NCBI GenBank assembly: GCA_023374045.1
Contig: CM041776.1
Location: 344,595,636-344,659,635, forward strand
Length of the DNA stretch: 64,000 nucleotides
Reading direction: 5' to 3'
Source of the DNA: Limonium bicolor
Lineage: Eukaryota; Streptophyta; Magnoliopsida; Caryophyllales; Plumbaginaceae
The notes below the pieces were generated by a model. That model was not told the origin of the DNA and did no database searches. It saw nothing but the letters and a program-made list of their open reading frames with translations. Positions 1 through 11,133 of this stretch are shown one piece after another. The position numbers were made by a program, and so were the translations under genes. Position 1 is the stretch's first letter; each line of letters begins with the position of its first letter.

Positions 1-2092
1 AAAAATATAGTTACGAACTATAAGTCATGAGTTTTGGAAGCAAATATTATTTGCTAAAGATAAAGGGATTATACAACATGTCGAATTATGAAGGATGGTG
101 GGAAAATAAAACAATATGAAAGAGAATACAATAAAATAAATGATACAATAAGAAAAATAATATAATATAATATAACCATGCATGCATACATGCAACTATG
201 GGTTATGCACCTAAACTGGAGGGTGGATAAGATTAAAAAGGAAATAGTGAATTAAACTTAACAGTTGGGATAGTTTTGACGTACGCGTTTTAAGTAACAA
301 AACCGATTGTTTTAGAGAAACCCGTAACAACAACTGTAGAAAACGGAGGTGAACTGTCGGGGTTACTTATTATTCGGATATACCGGATGTAGTTAGTCAT
401 GGAGACTGACGTATAGTTTTAATACCGTTAGATTATACTTCTGACAAGGACGCTTGACAAGCTAGCGGACTACACGGAGCATAGGATCTTGAAGATTCAT
501 ACTCCACCGTAATACAATCAGGGTGAACGGTATGTAAAGGGGTTTGCCGAGTTGACCTAAGGTTGCTCCTTGGCTCGGATTTGGTTGATATAACTTGTGT
601 GTTATATGTGTGTGGTTACATGTATGTGTTTAAGTGTTGATGCATTAATTATTTATGCACGGGCGTCCTACGGGACTAACACTACGTCGACTATAGATCG
701 ACTTATATAAACATACATATGCGTTGTGATGACATGACGGTTACTTGATATAATACCATGATATTAATATTAAGGATATGGTAACCTAAGTAAAACACTT
801 AGGAACGAGTCACGACATTGTCGGTCTCTAGAGCATGGATCTCTAACATAAATATCACCTAGATGACTTCTAGGTATGCGTGACCCATTGGGCCGCTGGT
901 TAATAAATATATTCTCCATAAGACTAAGAGCATATCTTGAACAACATGAGAGAGTGATGGTATGAGATTGAGGTGAGGAATCCCGGTGGTTTACGAACCA
1001 CTTGGTTGCGCATTTGTGATCACTGAGGGGTTTCCTAATTGGATTCCGCTCCAGGTTATATCCAACGAGCCCAAATAGGTTCGTGGATCAGGTGGCTACG
1101 GCCTTTTTATGGACGTCTTACGAGACATAAGTGAGTCAGGGCCTCCGGACCTCTGGCGAAATGAGCACCTTTGTGTGTACGGGGGACTACTGTCCATGGT
1201 GAGGCTATCGGGTTGTCCTAACATGACGCCCTACTGACATCAATTAAACATGGTTGGATGGAGCCTACAAGGCTAAGGTAAATTAACTATGGGAACTGTA
1301 CGCTATGGCGAATGTACATTGTACATATGGATGGGGCTTGAAAGCCAAACTAAAATAAATTGACAGCGGATGGTGAACACTACGGCGATTGTACATTGTA
1401 CAAAATATTGTTGTTATTGCTCGATACGTTCGATATACAAATGTTGTTTGAAGTATTCTATGAATGTTTGGTTTGGATGGATGATTAATGTTTATGAATA
1501 TTAGAATGGATGATTAATGTTTATGAATATTAGAATGGATGATTAATGTTTATGAATATTTGGATGGTTGATTATGTATATTATACATTTATGCTTCAGT
1601 TTTGATTATAACTGTAAAAAGGAAAAACATGAAACCAATCTAATAATAAGATGGTTAAAATGACAAGTGACCATTAGGGTCCAGGCCCGGCATACTCAGC
1701 GTCTATCGCTGATACTACACCATTTCAGGTTGTTGATCATTGTCGGAGCTGAAGAGCAGGAACAGGGTAATTGGAGATGTTGTATAGTAATGAAGATGGT
1801 GTATGGTCTTATGGTAAGGTTATGTATTTTTCAGGATTGGGTAGACGCTCACTTGTCGACGTTTATGGTTTATGGACTTAGTATGATGTATAGGAGTTTC
1901 TCGTTATCACTGCGGTTAGCAGTTTGTTTATTTTGGAAGTTGGATGTGGTTTGGCTACGTTGCTCGCATGGGCGAGTAATGGCCGGTGACACCCGTGTGA
2001 GTTTTGTAATTATTATTTATTTTTCCGCTGCGAGACGTTTTATTTATTGCTACGAGAGGGATTATATCGTGATTATGGAGAGGGGTGTTACA
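1..2092 (+). mobile_element. 3' part of a Ty3/gypsy-type LTR
   Basis: The stretch ends in GGGGTGTTACA at 2082-2092, the same terminus as the LTRs at 38742 and 45579 read on their minus strand. Shared landmarks with those LTRs include the block around 1185-1235 (GGGGGACTACTGTCCAT, then GTTGTCCTAACATGACGCC), a CGCATGGGCGAGT-type motif near 1968 and TTTTTCCGCTGCGA near 2022. The LTR is in plus orientation and its left end lies outside the window. It abuts the transposase-like reading frame at 2092, so it appears inserted in the CACTA element. Whether it is a solo LTR or the 3' LTR of a full element cannot be told. No coding sequence is seen. Confidence 0.7.
1477..1575. repeat. 29-bp tandem repeat, about 3.4 copies
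   Basis: The unit starts ATGGATGATTAATGTTTATG and recurs at 1477, 1506 and 1535, with a decayed partial copy at 1564. The three full copies are identical by eye, so expansion is recent. It lies inside the LTR. Confidence 0.9.
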
Positions 2093-2680
2093 TGAGCACT
2101 CTTGATGAGCACCAGCTACGGGGTACGTTTTGGAAGCTTTCACGTACTAAGAAAGACCCGAAAACTGGAGAACGTTTATATCCCTTCGAGAAGACGAAGG
2201 AAATTGTTGATAAGATGGTAAGTACTTTTCTTTACTTTCAAATTTTTTGACAAATTTATTTTTATCATCTTAAAATTATAATTAACTGCTTTCTACATTT
2301 AATTATAAAGGATGAGCTGAATGAACAAGTTACCCAAGGGACTTGGGTACCTGATCGACATGATGACCAGGTCTCGTGCACTTGGAAAGAAAGATCATCC
2401 AGGCCGAGCTATGGGGTTAGGGGGTGTTAACATAGGGATAAGAAAACTTTTTGGTAACCCCGGGTCAAGGAAAGGGAGTACTCAAGGAGAAACAATTTCT
2501 TACGAGAGCACATGCGTGCCATTAATGAAATGAGAGAGCAGTGGAAGAGGAGGTCTTTGATGAAATACGTCAAGACAGTCATGCATCCCAGCCATATGTT
2601 CCTCCAAGATATTCTGACCCTACTTCCGCTGGAGTGTACAAGTGTGGATTCCAATGACCGTATCCTTACGCTTATGTACA
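2092..2680 (+). pseudogene. Ptta/En/Spm-family transposase-like fragment
   Basis: The first visible exon (2092-2217) encodes a basic segment with FWKLSRTKKDPKTGERLYPF, followed by a good GT-AG intron (2218-2310). The frame continues as DELNEQVTQGTWVPDRHDD. A one-base shift near 2365-2372 is then needed to reach RALGKKDHPGRAMGLGG, which matches the family pattern LTxALGTxEHPGRVRGxG. After about 2520 no convincing frame can be followed. The ATG at 2092 is created next to the LTR end, so it is not a credible native start; upstream coding is lost. The original role would be DNA binding or transposition at the CACTA ends. The family call rests on motif resemblance only. Confidence 0.6.
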
Positions 2681-3233
2681 GGTAATTTTTATACCTTTAA
2701 CTGTTCTATTAGTTGTCAATCTTTTATTACATATTTTTAGTTCAACATCTACTCTGATAAATTGTAGAACCCGTGGAACTGTAACCTCCTACTTCCATAC
2801 AACAATGAAGAAATATGTGTCGCGGAAGGAAGGTGGGTACCAATCAGGCCCTAGAGGACGTGACCATGGAATACCATGAAGCGTATCACGGGAGAGTCTC
2901 TGTGGACGAACCGATATACGGTTCCTGATACCACCCATGTACCTACGGAGGCGTACCAGCACAGTTCGGTCTGCAAAGGGTGCATTCGTTTGTGGCCCAT
3001 TCGTATGTTCGGAAGGTGTGAAGTATGTCTAATACAACCAAGTGTAGTATATTGTTCAGTACAAATAGTATGGTGGATGCTCAGTTCATGGAACTAGTAT
3101 GAATGTCGGTTGTAAATAGGCATTAAGAAAGAAATTGCATCTCCTGACAAAAAAGAAGTCAAAGAGGGGATCCTCTGAAACAAAGCATCCCCAAGTGTGG
3201 AAAGAGAAATGGGGGACGATTCGTTAAGCACGC

Positions 3234-4457
3234 TTGGGGCCAAACATGAAATGCTTGCATGATCTAATCCACGACTTCCCAGATGGCAGAAATTCTATCC
3301 TACTCAGTTTTGACGATGACCTTCTTCACTACGGAGGAACTATAGAAATCCAAATGTGGACGACTGATGTTAGGGACATCCTACGATTTGATTGGGTGCC
3401 TGTTGCAGTGATGCATTCATTTATTCTGTAAGTATTACTTTTGTTTTATAATTAAGTTATAAATTGATGTTCTGAAACAATGTTAATTAATTTTATTTCT
3501 TTTTATTTATGAACAGGTTTTTGAATGACAAAATGCAATCTTTTGCCCTTACCAAGTATGGATTTTTGTGTCCTGAAAGAGCATCATTCACTGCTCTGAA
3601 GTGCGATACAGAAGCGTGTAAGGTGTACATACAGCGTGCGATGACAAACAGCATCAGAGCGAGGAAGAAATATCTTATGCTACCTTATCATCAAAAGTAT
3701 TAACTTTGTTTATCATTTTAATTTGTATAAGTGTTGTAGTTATCTGTGCACACATGCATTATAATGACATGTGAGTGTTTTGGTATTACACAGTGGCCAT
3801 TGGGTTTTACTGGTGTTGTGTCTGGATCGTTCGCGGATACTATTTCTTGATCCGCTGCAAACCGAAAATCCAAGAGACATCAAGATAAAGCCACACCTTA
3901 GCGTGTAAGTACATTATGAAGCAATTCTTTATGTATTTCAACTCCTTTAATTTAATTTTATTATGAATGGATATCCTAATTTAATTAATGTATGTTGATG
4001 ATAATAATTATGCAGTGTGTATCAAAGTGTTTTGATTTCAGAGCTTGGTGTAAGGTCAAAAAATTCCATCCAATGGACTTCAGTGAAGGTAAATGAGTCA
4101 TCAGTTACTTGTTTATTATTGATTGGTTGTAATCACAAATAAATGTCTTATATAATTAGTTCTGTTCTTCCTGTGTTTAAGTGTTCACGTCAACCCGGAG
4201 GTTCAGAGTGTGGGTATTATGTCATGAGGTATATGCATGACATAGTCACCCTATTTGGTGAGATGGATGATCAGTTAGAAAAGGTATATCGAAGTTATAT
4301 TTATTTTTCAATTACTAATATAATTGTTTGATGATTAACCAATTTTGTCTTGTTTTGTTTTTCAAAGGTTTTTCCTAGTGTTGGAGAATATAACGCAGAA
4401 ACCATCAACGGGATGCTAGAGGATTGGGCGGATTTCGTCTCCATGACTTTGGTTTGA
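3234..4457 (+). CDS. Ulp1-like (C48) cysteine peptidase of a CACTA transposon
   Basis: Six exons splice into one open frame: 3234-3427, 3517-3696, 3794-3904, 4016-4088, 4182-4283 and 4368-4457 (TGA). All five introns have GT-AG ends and the phases agree across each junction. The peptidase core is visible in order: His in GHWVLLVL (the codon before it is completed across the 3696/3794 junction), Asp in LFLDPLQ, Gln in SRQPGG and the catalytic Cys in SECGYYVMRYMHD. This is the Ulp1/SENP-type triad plus oxyanion Gln, a family that removes SUMO or related modifiers; plant CACTA and Mutator elements often carry such domains. The 5' limit is uncertain because a stop lies in frame just upstream of 3234, so an earlier exon or a frameshift is possible. 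The intact core contrasts with the decayed transposase upstream. Confidence 0.7.
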
Positions 4458-4832
4458 TTTTTTCTTTTTGTTCTCGAATTGTTATTTAGAACTTTCGTTA
4501 GACTTTTATGGTTAGATAGATTGTAAAAAATGACCACTATGATTATATTAGTGAACATTTGATCAATTGTGTATGCATATGGTCATTTGTGACTTATGTG
4601 AATTGTGGTGTATGGTCATTTGTGACCATTTTAAATGTGGTGTGTATGGTCATTTGTAAGTCGTGTCATTATTTTTGGGATTTTTTTTACAATTTACTTA
4701 CAAAGAGTGATGAGATCCTCTACCATGTGATGTAGAGAGATATGTGGACATATTTGGATGCATATTAACAGGTTTTGTGACATATGTGGGATTATAAACG
4801 AAAACGAGAAAAACCAAAAAAAAAATTGAGGA
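4458..4832. other. 3' untranslated or subterminal stretch of the CACTA element
   Basis: No gene is seen here. A short phrase of the type TATGGTCATTTGTGA recurs about three times between 4575 and 4660, a minor degenerate repeat. Confidence 0.5.
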
Positions 4833-5056
4833 TTTTCGGCGGTTCCATGTAGAAACCGCCGAAAATTCTCCAATGTTTTCACGTTAATTTTGCCTCTGAA
4901 ATAGGTCTTTTTCGGCGGTTTTTATCTTAGGAACCGCCGAAAATAGTTACTTTTTTCGGCGGTTTTACAACCGTCGAAAATAAGGGAAGACCCTTTTTCG
5001 GCGGTAGCATTTTCGGCGGTTGTAAACCGCCGAAAAAGACCCTTTTTGCACCAGTG
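4833..5056 (+). repeat. CACTA subterminal repeats and 3' terminus
   Basis: About nine copies of TTTTCGGCGGTT or its complement AACCGCCGAAAA occur in both orientations, several as face-to-face pairs. The outermost pair at 5009-5035 is followed by GACCCTTTTTGCACCAGTG. Such clustered short motifs are the usual binding sites of the CACTA DNA-binding protein. One copy is mutated (AACCGTCG near 4971). Confidence 0.85.
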
Positions 5057-5434
5057 AGTGTAAAAGAGAATAGTACTAATCATTACTACTAGATAATCTA
5101 TTATATTTTTATGTAAATTGCTAATTACTTTTGCATTATACAGTATAGATAAATGTGAGAAGTAATGCGCACAATAGAATTATTTTATCTTAGATGTTAA
5201 ATATTGAAATCAGACGACATCTCCAAATAATAAATAAAACGGTCAATTCAGAATCGACGGAGTACTATACAACATCTTTTTATAATGTATAAGTTAATGA
5301 AAAGCAAATATGACACATGTAAGTGTAAAAGAATAGTACTAATCATTACTACTAGATACTCTATTATATTTTTATGTAAATTGCTAATTACTTTTGCATT
5401 ATACAGTATAGATAAATGTGAGAAGTAATGCGCA
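5057..5434. repeat. Direct duplication of about 115 bp (5057-5172 and 5322-5434)
   Basis: Both copies start AGTGTAAAAG and end GAGAAGTAATGCGCA, with one small indel near the start. The first copy begins at the base after the CACTA terminus. The spacer (5173-5321) is unique. A shorter repeat, ATTTTTCAAACAAAATTGAA, occurs near 5447 and again near 5667. Confidence 0.9.
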
Positions 5435-5743
5435 AAATAAAAAACATATTTTTCAAACAAAATTGAATAAGCGAGGTCGCCAAGACTACTCTGAGTCAAG
5501 GCCAGCCTAATCCTCATAGGTGCTTACTGATGCTTTTTACTCATCTGACATCCTATCTCCTTGAAGGTCAATAAAAATGACTCTCAACGAGTCTCGCCTC
5601 TTGCGACTATACGATTGTTTCCTGGTTGGAGCATTTCATTCAAGTCTCCAAACCTTATCAGCATATATTTTTCAAACAAAATTGAATACTAACGGTAAAC
5701 ACAAAATTTGTTAAAAGAATTTTTTTTTTAGAACAAATCCACT

Positions 5744-5815
5744 GTTGCTGCCCAGGATCGAACTGGGGACCTGCAGCGTGTAAAGCTGACGTGATAACCA
5801 CTACACCACAGCAAC
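5744..5815 (-). tRNA. tRNA-Val (anticodon UAC)
   Basis: The minus strand folds into a full 72-nt cloverleaf. The acceptor stem GTTGCTG pairs perfectly with CAGCAAC. The D arm is GTG/CAC around a TAGTGGTTAT loop. The anticodon loop TTTACAC gives anticodon TAC (UAC in RNA), and the T stem is CCCAG/CTGGG around TTCGATC. The internal promoter boxes are present (A box TGGTGTAGTGG, B box AGTTCGATCCT). The outermost anticodon-stem pair is a mismatch. No T-run follows at once; TTCTTTT lies about 30 nt downstream on the minus strand. A tRNA-derived SINE is less likely because the whole fold is intact and no SINE body is recognisable. Confidence 0.88.
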
Positions 5816-7180
5816 TTGACAAAAGTAAACGATGATTAAACAATAGGTTGCCTTTTTAATTATACTTGTACAAGAAAACTAGCAAAACCAATGGTCTCAA
5901 ACGAACACATAATGAGAAGAGGATGTCTTTCTTTAGGTACTCTATGCTAGGTAAGTAAATAGAAGTATAGCGGTGAAATAGGAGAATCTTTGGATGTACC
6001 ACTTCGCAAAAACATGAAAGATTTACCGCACTTCTTTTTCGAACCTATGCTAGGTAAATAGAAGTATAGGCACGGGCGGATAAGAGTTTTATCTCAAGGT
6101 CGCTCTTTAAAATAATATATTATTTTGTATTTTTTTTAAAATCTATAAGAGTATTTAATAAATTTTAAAAAGTTTGGGCTGGCATCACCACTTTAGATCC
6201 GTCATTAAGTAAATCAACTGATAATGTGTAAATCAATTCATAATGTGTAAATCATCCAACTAGTAATGTTGTATTGAATCAACACTTTACAAATGATATC
6301 CGACCCATAATACATAAAAAAAATTAGTTGAGTCGATCGTGCGAGGTGATAAAGAACCAATATTTTAGAGAAATCTTTGGAGGAACCACTTTGCAACAAC
6401 AACAAAGATTTTCTGCAGGTCTTTGACCCAAAAAATAATAATTATGCAGTTCAGGTCAAGCTGAAAGTTTTTGCCGTTTGGCATGATGTACAGAACCAAC
6501 AAATGGGAGGAGAGGAAGGACAAGAGAGACATCAAAATCTGACCCCTTGAGAGCAGAAAATGGACTTTTCTGAATGAAAAAGGCATCAGCAAACTGCCTA
6601 AATGATCTGCTTTCCTGCATGATTTGGCGGTTTCTGAATGATTCAAAGAATCAATCTCAGATTAATACATCCCCCAAACCCTCAAAACACAAATGCAAGT
6701 GCATACTACAAGTTGGCATTAAAAAGACCCACTTCGTAATCGTTGCAGAGAATGTCGAGCTTTCTTGTTCTCCAACAACTCATACATACATACATTGCAC
6801 ATATGGATCCTTAGTAGCTTCCAACCATTAATACAAAGAGATCCAATTTTCTGTTGAATACAATCCACATCCAAGAAAAAAAAAACCTGCATTCTCCAAT
6901 TCTCCCCCCTCTTCCAGCCTGAAGAGTAAGCTGGGCTCATTCATTCTGAACAGAATTTCCAGTGAATTGATACAACAACAATTACAGAGTCGGACAATAT
7001 AAACCAAAAGAAAGAGACTGACGCAAACCGAAATGTGAGAATGAATTGATTCGCCAGAAAAGAAAAACTTCTGGAAAAGTAGTGAATGCTTGACAGATTA
7101 TACTACGCAGCCTGAAAACTTCTGCTTTTAACGGGTGCGACTAACAAATGTGTATGTGAAGAAGAACCTCATGTAAGCAT
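5816..7180. other. Intergenic, with short degenerate repeats
   Basis: No gene is seen. The phrase CTATGCTAGGTAA with AATAGAAGTATAG occurs twice (about 5941-5971 and 6046-6070). A phrase of the form AATCTTTGGA...ACCACTT occurs at about 5985 and 6370. The last few hundred bases before 7180 are probably the 3' untranslated region of the gene at 7181-8071. Confidence 0.5.
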
Positions 7181-8071
7181 TCAATTATGAGGCCCGGAGA
7201 AACTGAAATGGCGGTTTTGGCGGCTTGGTTGTTGTCTACTAACCTCTTTTACTGTCACCAACAACGATTCTGATGAACGAACCACCATCACCACCCCCTT
7301 CTTCTTGCTGTGTTGTTCATATAAAACACCATCGCCATGGGACCTGTGAAGTTTCTCCTCAGCATCTCTGAGGAACTTGAACTTAGGCGGCGGGGATGAT
7401 CTTATCCTATTAAACTCAACATCAGTGGAGCATTCCAGAAACGGATTGTACCCAGACGATCCATTACTGTTATTATGACTGTGGGTGTGGCAGGAAGAGC
7501 CGCCCATAGACTGTGTCGGAGTAATCGGAGGCGTGAAGAAAGCAGGGGAAGAAATAGGGGTCAAGAACGGAGTCGTCTGAGTAGTCTCAATCGCAGAGGA
7601 GTTTTTGAACAAGTCACACAACCTCCTGCTCTCGATTCTGGACTTCCCATCCTCAGACTCAACCAAATCCTCTTTTGTTTCTTCGTTGATGGTGAAGAGG
7701 AATCGAGGTATACCACCCGTGAGTCCGTACTGGTCGATAATGGCATTATCGTCAAAGGGCTTGAGTAAATTGTTGTTGTAGTGGTTGAGATGGTTGTCTA
7801 CTTGATCTTGCGGGTTGACAGTAGCTGAAGAAGAGGATGATGAAGTGATGGAGGGTTTAAGTTTCTTATGTGATTTGAAACAGAGGATGTGGAATGTCTT
7901 TCTTGCTGTAGCTGGGTTTGTTGTTGTGTAATCGGTGTCGACGAGGATGACTTCTCTACCGATCAGCCTTCTTTTCCACCAGAGTAAGTAGTAGATTTCA
8001 GCAATCAGCGCGATTAATAAGCAGCCGAATACTACACTTAACCCTAACCCAACTGTGCTCAATGATTTCAT
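7181..8071 (-). CDS. Plant single-pass membrane protein, function unknown
   Basis: One uninterrupted exon encodes 296 residues from ATG at 8071 to TGA at 7183-7181. Residues 6-31 form one hydrophobic segment (GLGLSVVFGCLLIALIAEIY) ending in a YYLLWW belt, followed at once by the basic KRR, which predicts an N-out, C-in signal-anchor. The remainder is soluble and low-complexity: Ser-rich (near 75-83), Asn-rich (near 95-102), a Thr/Pro block FLTPISSPAFFTPPITPT (near 170-187), then SPPPKFKFLRDAEEKL. I recall a family of uncharacterised plant membrane proteins with a similar VGLGLS...AEIYYLLWWKRR start and a PPPKFKFLRDAEEKL tail; this identification is from memory. The site in the cell (plasma membrane or endomembrane) and the function are unknown. 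The lack of introns and stops, and the conserved start and tail, argue for a live gene. Confidence 0.85.
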   Translation of the reverse strand: MKSLSTVGLGLSVVFGCLLIALIAEIYYLLWWKRRLIGREVILVDTDYTTTNPATARKTFHILCFKSHKKLKPSITSSSSSSATVNPQDQVDNHLNHYNNNLLKPFDDNAIIDQYGLTGGIPRFLFTINEETKEDLVESEDGKSRIESRRLCDLFKNSSAIETTQTTPFLTPISSPAFFTPPITPTQSMGGSSCHTHSHNNSNGSSGYNPFLECSTDVEFNRIRSSPPPKFKFLRDAEEKLHRSHGDGVLYEQHSKKKGVVMVVRSSESLLVTVKEVSRQQPSRQNRHFSFSGPHN

Positions 8072-8900
8072 CGTCTTCGGGAAATCATATCAGCAACACA
8101 GTAATAATGGGTAGAATCTGAAGACACAAAGTGCAATGTGCCACTGCCGGTAGTGAGCCAATCTCAATTGACGAGTGAGACAGCGAATCCAAGGCAACTC
8201 CCTCCTAATTAGTTGGCTCCGTCTCAAAGAAACTCAAATTCCAGAACGGTCTGTTAGCAACCACCAAAAGACGATAGGCGCAGCAGCAGTCACAGTCAGC
8301 TATGAAATAATTGGAAAATCGAGCTAATCCACGCCACGCCCACCAAAGATATGCCACTTCGGTGCAAAACCCAGAATGAAAAGGAAAAGTAACCAAAAAG
8401 GGTTTCACCCACCAAGCCGTGGTGGATGAACTTGCCGCTGCTTCTTGATGTTAAAGAGGCAAAAACTGGTGGCTTTTCTTTGAGCAAAAAAAGCTGGTGG
8501 GTTGGTCAACTATTTTTATTTTAATGGCTGGGTATTACAGAAATATAGAATACAATAGAAAGAGCATACGGATGGAACGCAGAGTGGGATGATGAGTGTA
8601 TATACGTGGATGTATGTCTGTATGTCTGTAAGTGGGAGTGGGACAGAACTCACAAACCCAGAAAACCACCACGAGGAAGGAAGGAGGAGGGGAGGTTGCA
8701 CTTCAAAAAGGTAGACTGTTGTGTGCTGTTGCCTCTATGCATTGGTTTCATTTCATGGGCTAATCAATCAGTATTGAAAAAAACAATGGGGGCAGACTCA
8801 AAACTGGAGGAGGTGGCACGTTGCAGTATGGATGACTGATCACATGGGAGGGTTGAAGCTGGAGCTAAATAAAAGGTAGAAAGAAATGATCGAAGTGGGC
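8072..8900 (-). promoter_or_regulatory. 5' flank of the membrane-protein gene
   Basis: Read on the minus strand, the first roughly 450 bases upstream of the ATG are the likely leader and core promoter. An AT-rich TATA-like patch (minus strand AAAATAAAAATAG, about 8507-8523) is the best core promoter candidate, leaving a leader of about 400 nt. No splice signals or regulatory motifs can be assigned with confidence. Confidence 0.3.
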
Positions 8901-11093
8901 CACAGAAATCCTATGTACTGATAAGGCAGCGGGCCAGCGGCAAATTTGGAGAGTGGCACACGCAGCATATTTCTTAGGGGCGTTAGGCAAGCTCAAAATG
9001 AGCATAAATGACTATTATAAATGTATTGGCTTAGTTGTCTGGACTTCTTTATTTGTTTTTGTTGTTTAGTTAAAAGAGTATAAATATCAGTATAAATATT
9101 AGTATAAATGATAGCATAAATTTTGTAGCAAATGTTACTTTTTCGTTTCCAAGCTTTCATTTCTATTTCTTTACTCACCCCATAATACAATTACTGTGAC
9201 TATTGATTTAAAAAAGAATTTTTTTACAAGTTACTTTATTTATTACAAATTACATAATGCTTCAAATAATTATAAAAAAATAGTACTATTTCTTTAGCCA
9301 AAAATTTTAAAAAACCGCATTTATAATACAAATCTACAATATATTATTTGTAATACCACATAGATTAATAAAATTTAAAAAACCAATAAATATACACACT
9401 TATTGATATATAAATTAAAATATTAAAATAGTATATAGAAATATGAATGCATATAAATTTATTAACATACAAAGTTACAAAAATATTATATATTATTAAA
9501 AGTTATAATTTCACTAAATAAATTCACATAACATTATCAGAAAATTTGAAACGTTTGTTCTCTTTTTTTACGCTTTTATATTTGTAAGAATTATAAAATT
9601 TAGATAATAAAAATATATTGTTTAAAAGTTACAAGTTTTGCTTAAATAATAAAAATTAAAATTTTATTGGTTATATAAATATTTTTATTTTCTTTGGTTT
9701 CTCAAGTTTTTACTGTAAATTAAATACTCATAGTAATATATTGTTTGTGATTTTTATATTTATTTTACTAATAAAATAAAGTTACGTAATGTAATATAAT
9801 AAATTGTAATTGTAATACGAAAACGGTAAACGCACTGCATATAACTAACTTAACCAAACATGCTGCATATATGCTACACTGCCAAACAACAATTTTCAAA
9901 AACAGGTACATTTATGCTAGCACATTCTTACCAACAAATATACTGTATTTATGCCAACGCATTCCTATTGTAAACGTAAGTATAAAAATAAAAATACTTA
10001 TAAGAGGGTAAAACTGGGTTTTTTCGAAAATCCATAATACTTAGATTCAATTTTAAAACTCGATTTCTCTGGAAAAAAAGTTTCATAGTATACCCTATTT
10101 CTTGTGATGATCTTATATAATAATTATTTACCTTTCAAGTTTATAATATAACGGATTTTCATATTTGAGGACATTTTATTAAATTTAAAAGAGTAATAAA
10201 ATTATAAAAAGGTAACTAAAAATATATAAAATTAAGATTAAATTAATCATTTTTAAATATTAAATATACATGACTAAATACACAATTTGTTAAATATGGT
10301 TAATATTTAAGAAGAGTATATGTTGTTTTATCTTCAAAAGAAATGTCGTTTTGTTATTGGATCGGTCATATAATTAGACCCATTACACGACCAAATACAT
10401 GATTTGGTTTCTATTTCTCTCACGCCATATCAAATTAAGAATTATATCTATTTTTTACTAACATTAGGGAACTCATACTTTGGTTTATAGCTCTCTCTAA
10501 TTGTCATGTCATTTTACATTTTACTTATTAATTATTATTAGTATGTTGTTACTAATAATATAAGACATAATCATAACTAATTCTTTTATTTAGTATTAAA
10601 ATATTATAATGAATTTAGAAATGAATACATTGGTACATATTATAAGTTTCAAGTATATATTAGTATTACATTTTATATCATAATAAATACTAATGTAATG
10701 AATATATATATATATATTAAAATATGAAAAACATAGTCAATATGGATCTCATTTTGTAGAGAATGAGATTTTAAGAATTTTGATATATTTAGTTTATTTA
10801 TATCATTATTAGTTTTTAAAATATTAAGATTTTAAAATGTATAAGGTTTAACTATTTATATTTGATATGTTATAATTTGAAAAACAAATGGTGGGTCCCA
10901 TTTTATGGGTTGTTAAGAAGTTCTTCTCCAAGAATCCAAAACTAAAGTTCTATCCACTCTCTCATCCACCTCATTTTTTTTTACCTAAAAAAATAATCAT
11001 GGTCTAACAATTTTAACATTTTGTTAAAGACAATTTAAATGGCAATTGAAAGTTGAGTAAATAAGGTTTGGATCGACCATGCTCGTTTTCCAC
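8901..11093. other. AT-rich intergenic DNA
   Basis: No reading frame of note, no terminal repeats and no long duplications are seen. Short phrases such as GTATAAAT recur near 9075-9120. A TA microsatellite occurs near 10702-10716. Confidence 0.6.
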
Positions 11094-11133
11094 TAAGGCT
11101 GCGTTCGGCATGATTTTTTTGTGGTAGTTTTGG

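Larger units (their letters stand above)
2093..5056 (+). mobile_element. CACTA (En/Spm) transposon, 3' portion
   Basis: Three things support a CACTA element: a Ptta/En/Spm-like transposase remnant, a downstream Ulp1-type peptidase gene (a known accessory of plant CACTA elements), and a terminus with many subterminal CGGCGGTT/AACCGCCG repeats ending in GCACCAGTG at 5048-5056. The end is CAGTG, a variant of the usual TAGTG. The 5' terminus (expected CACTGGTGCAAAAAGGGTC) is not in the window, and the LTR at 1-2092 interrupts the element. Confidence 0.75.
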
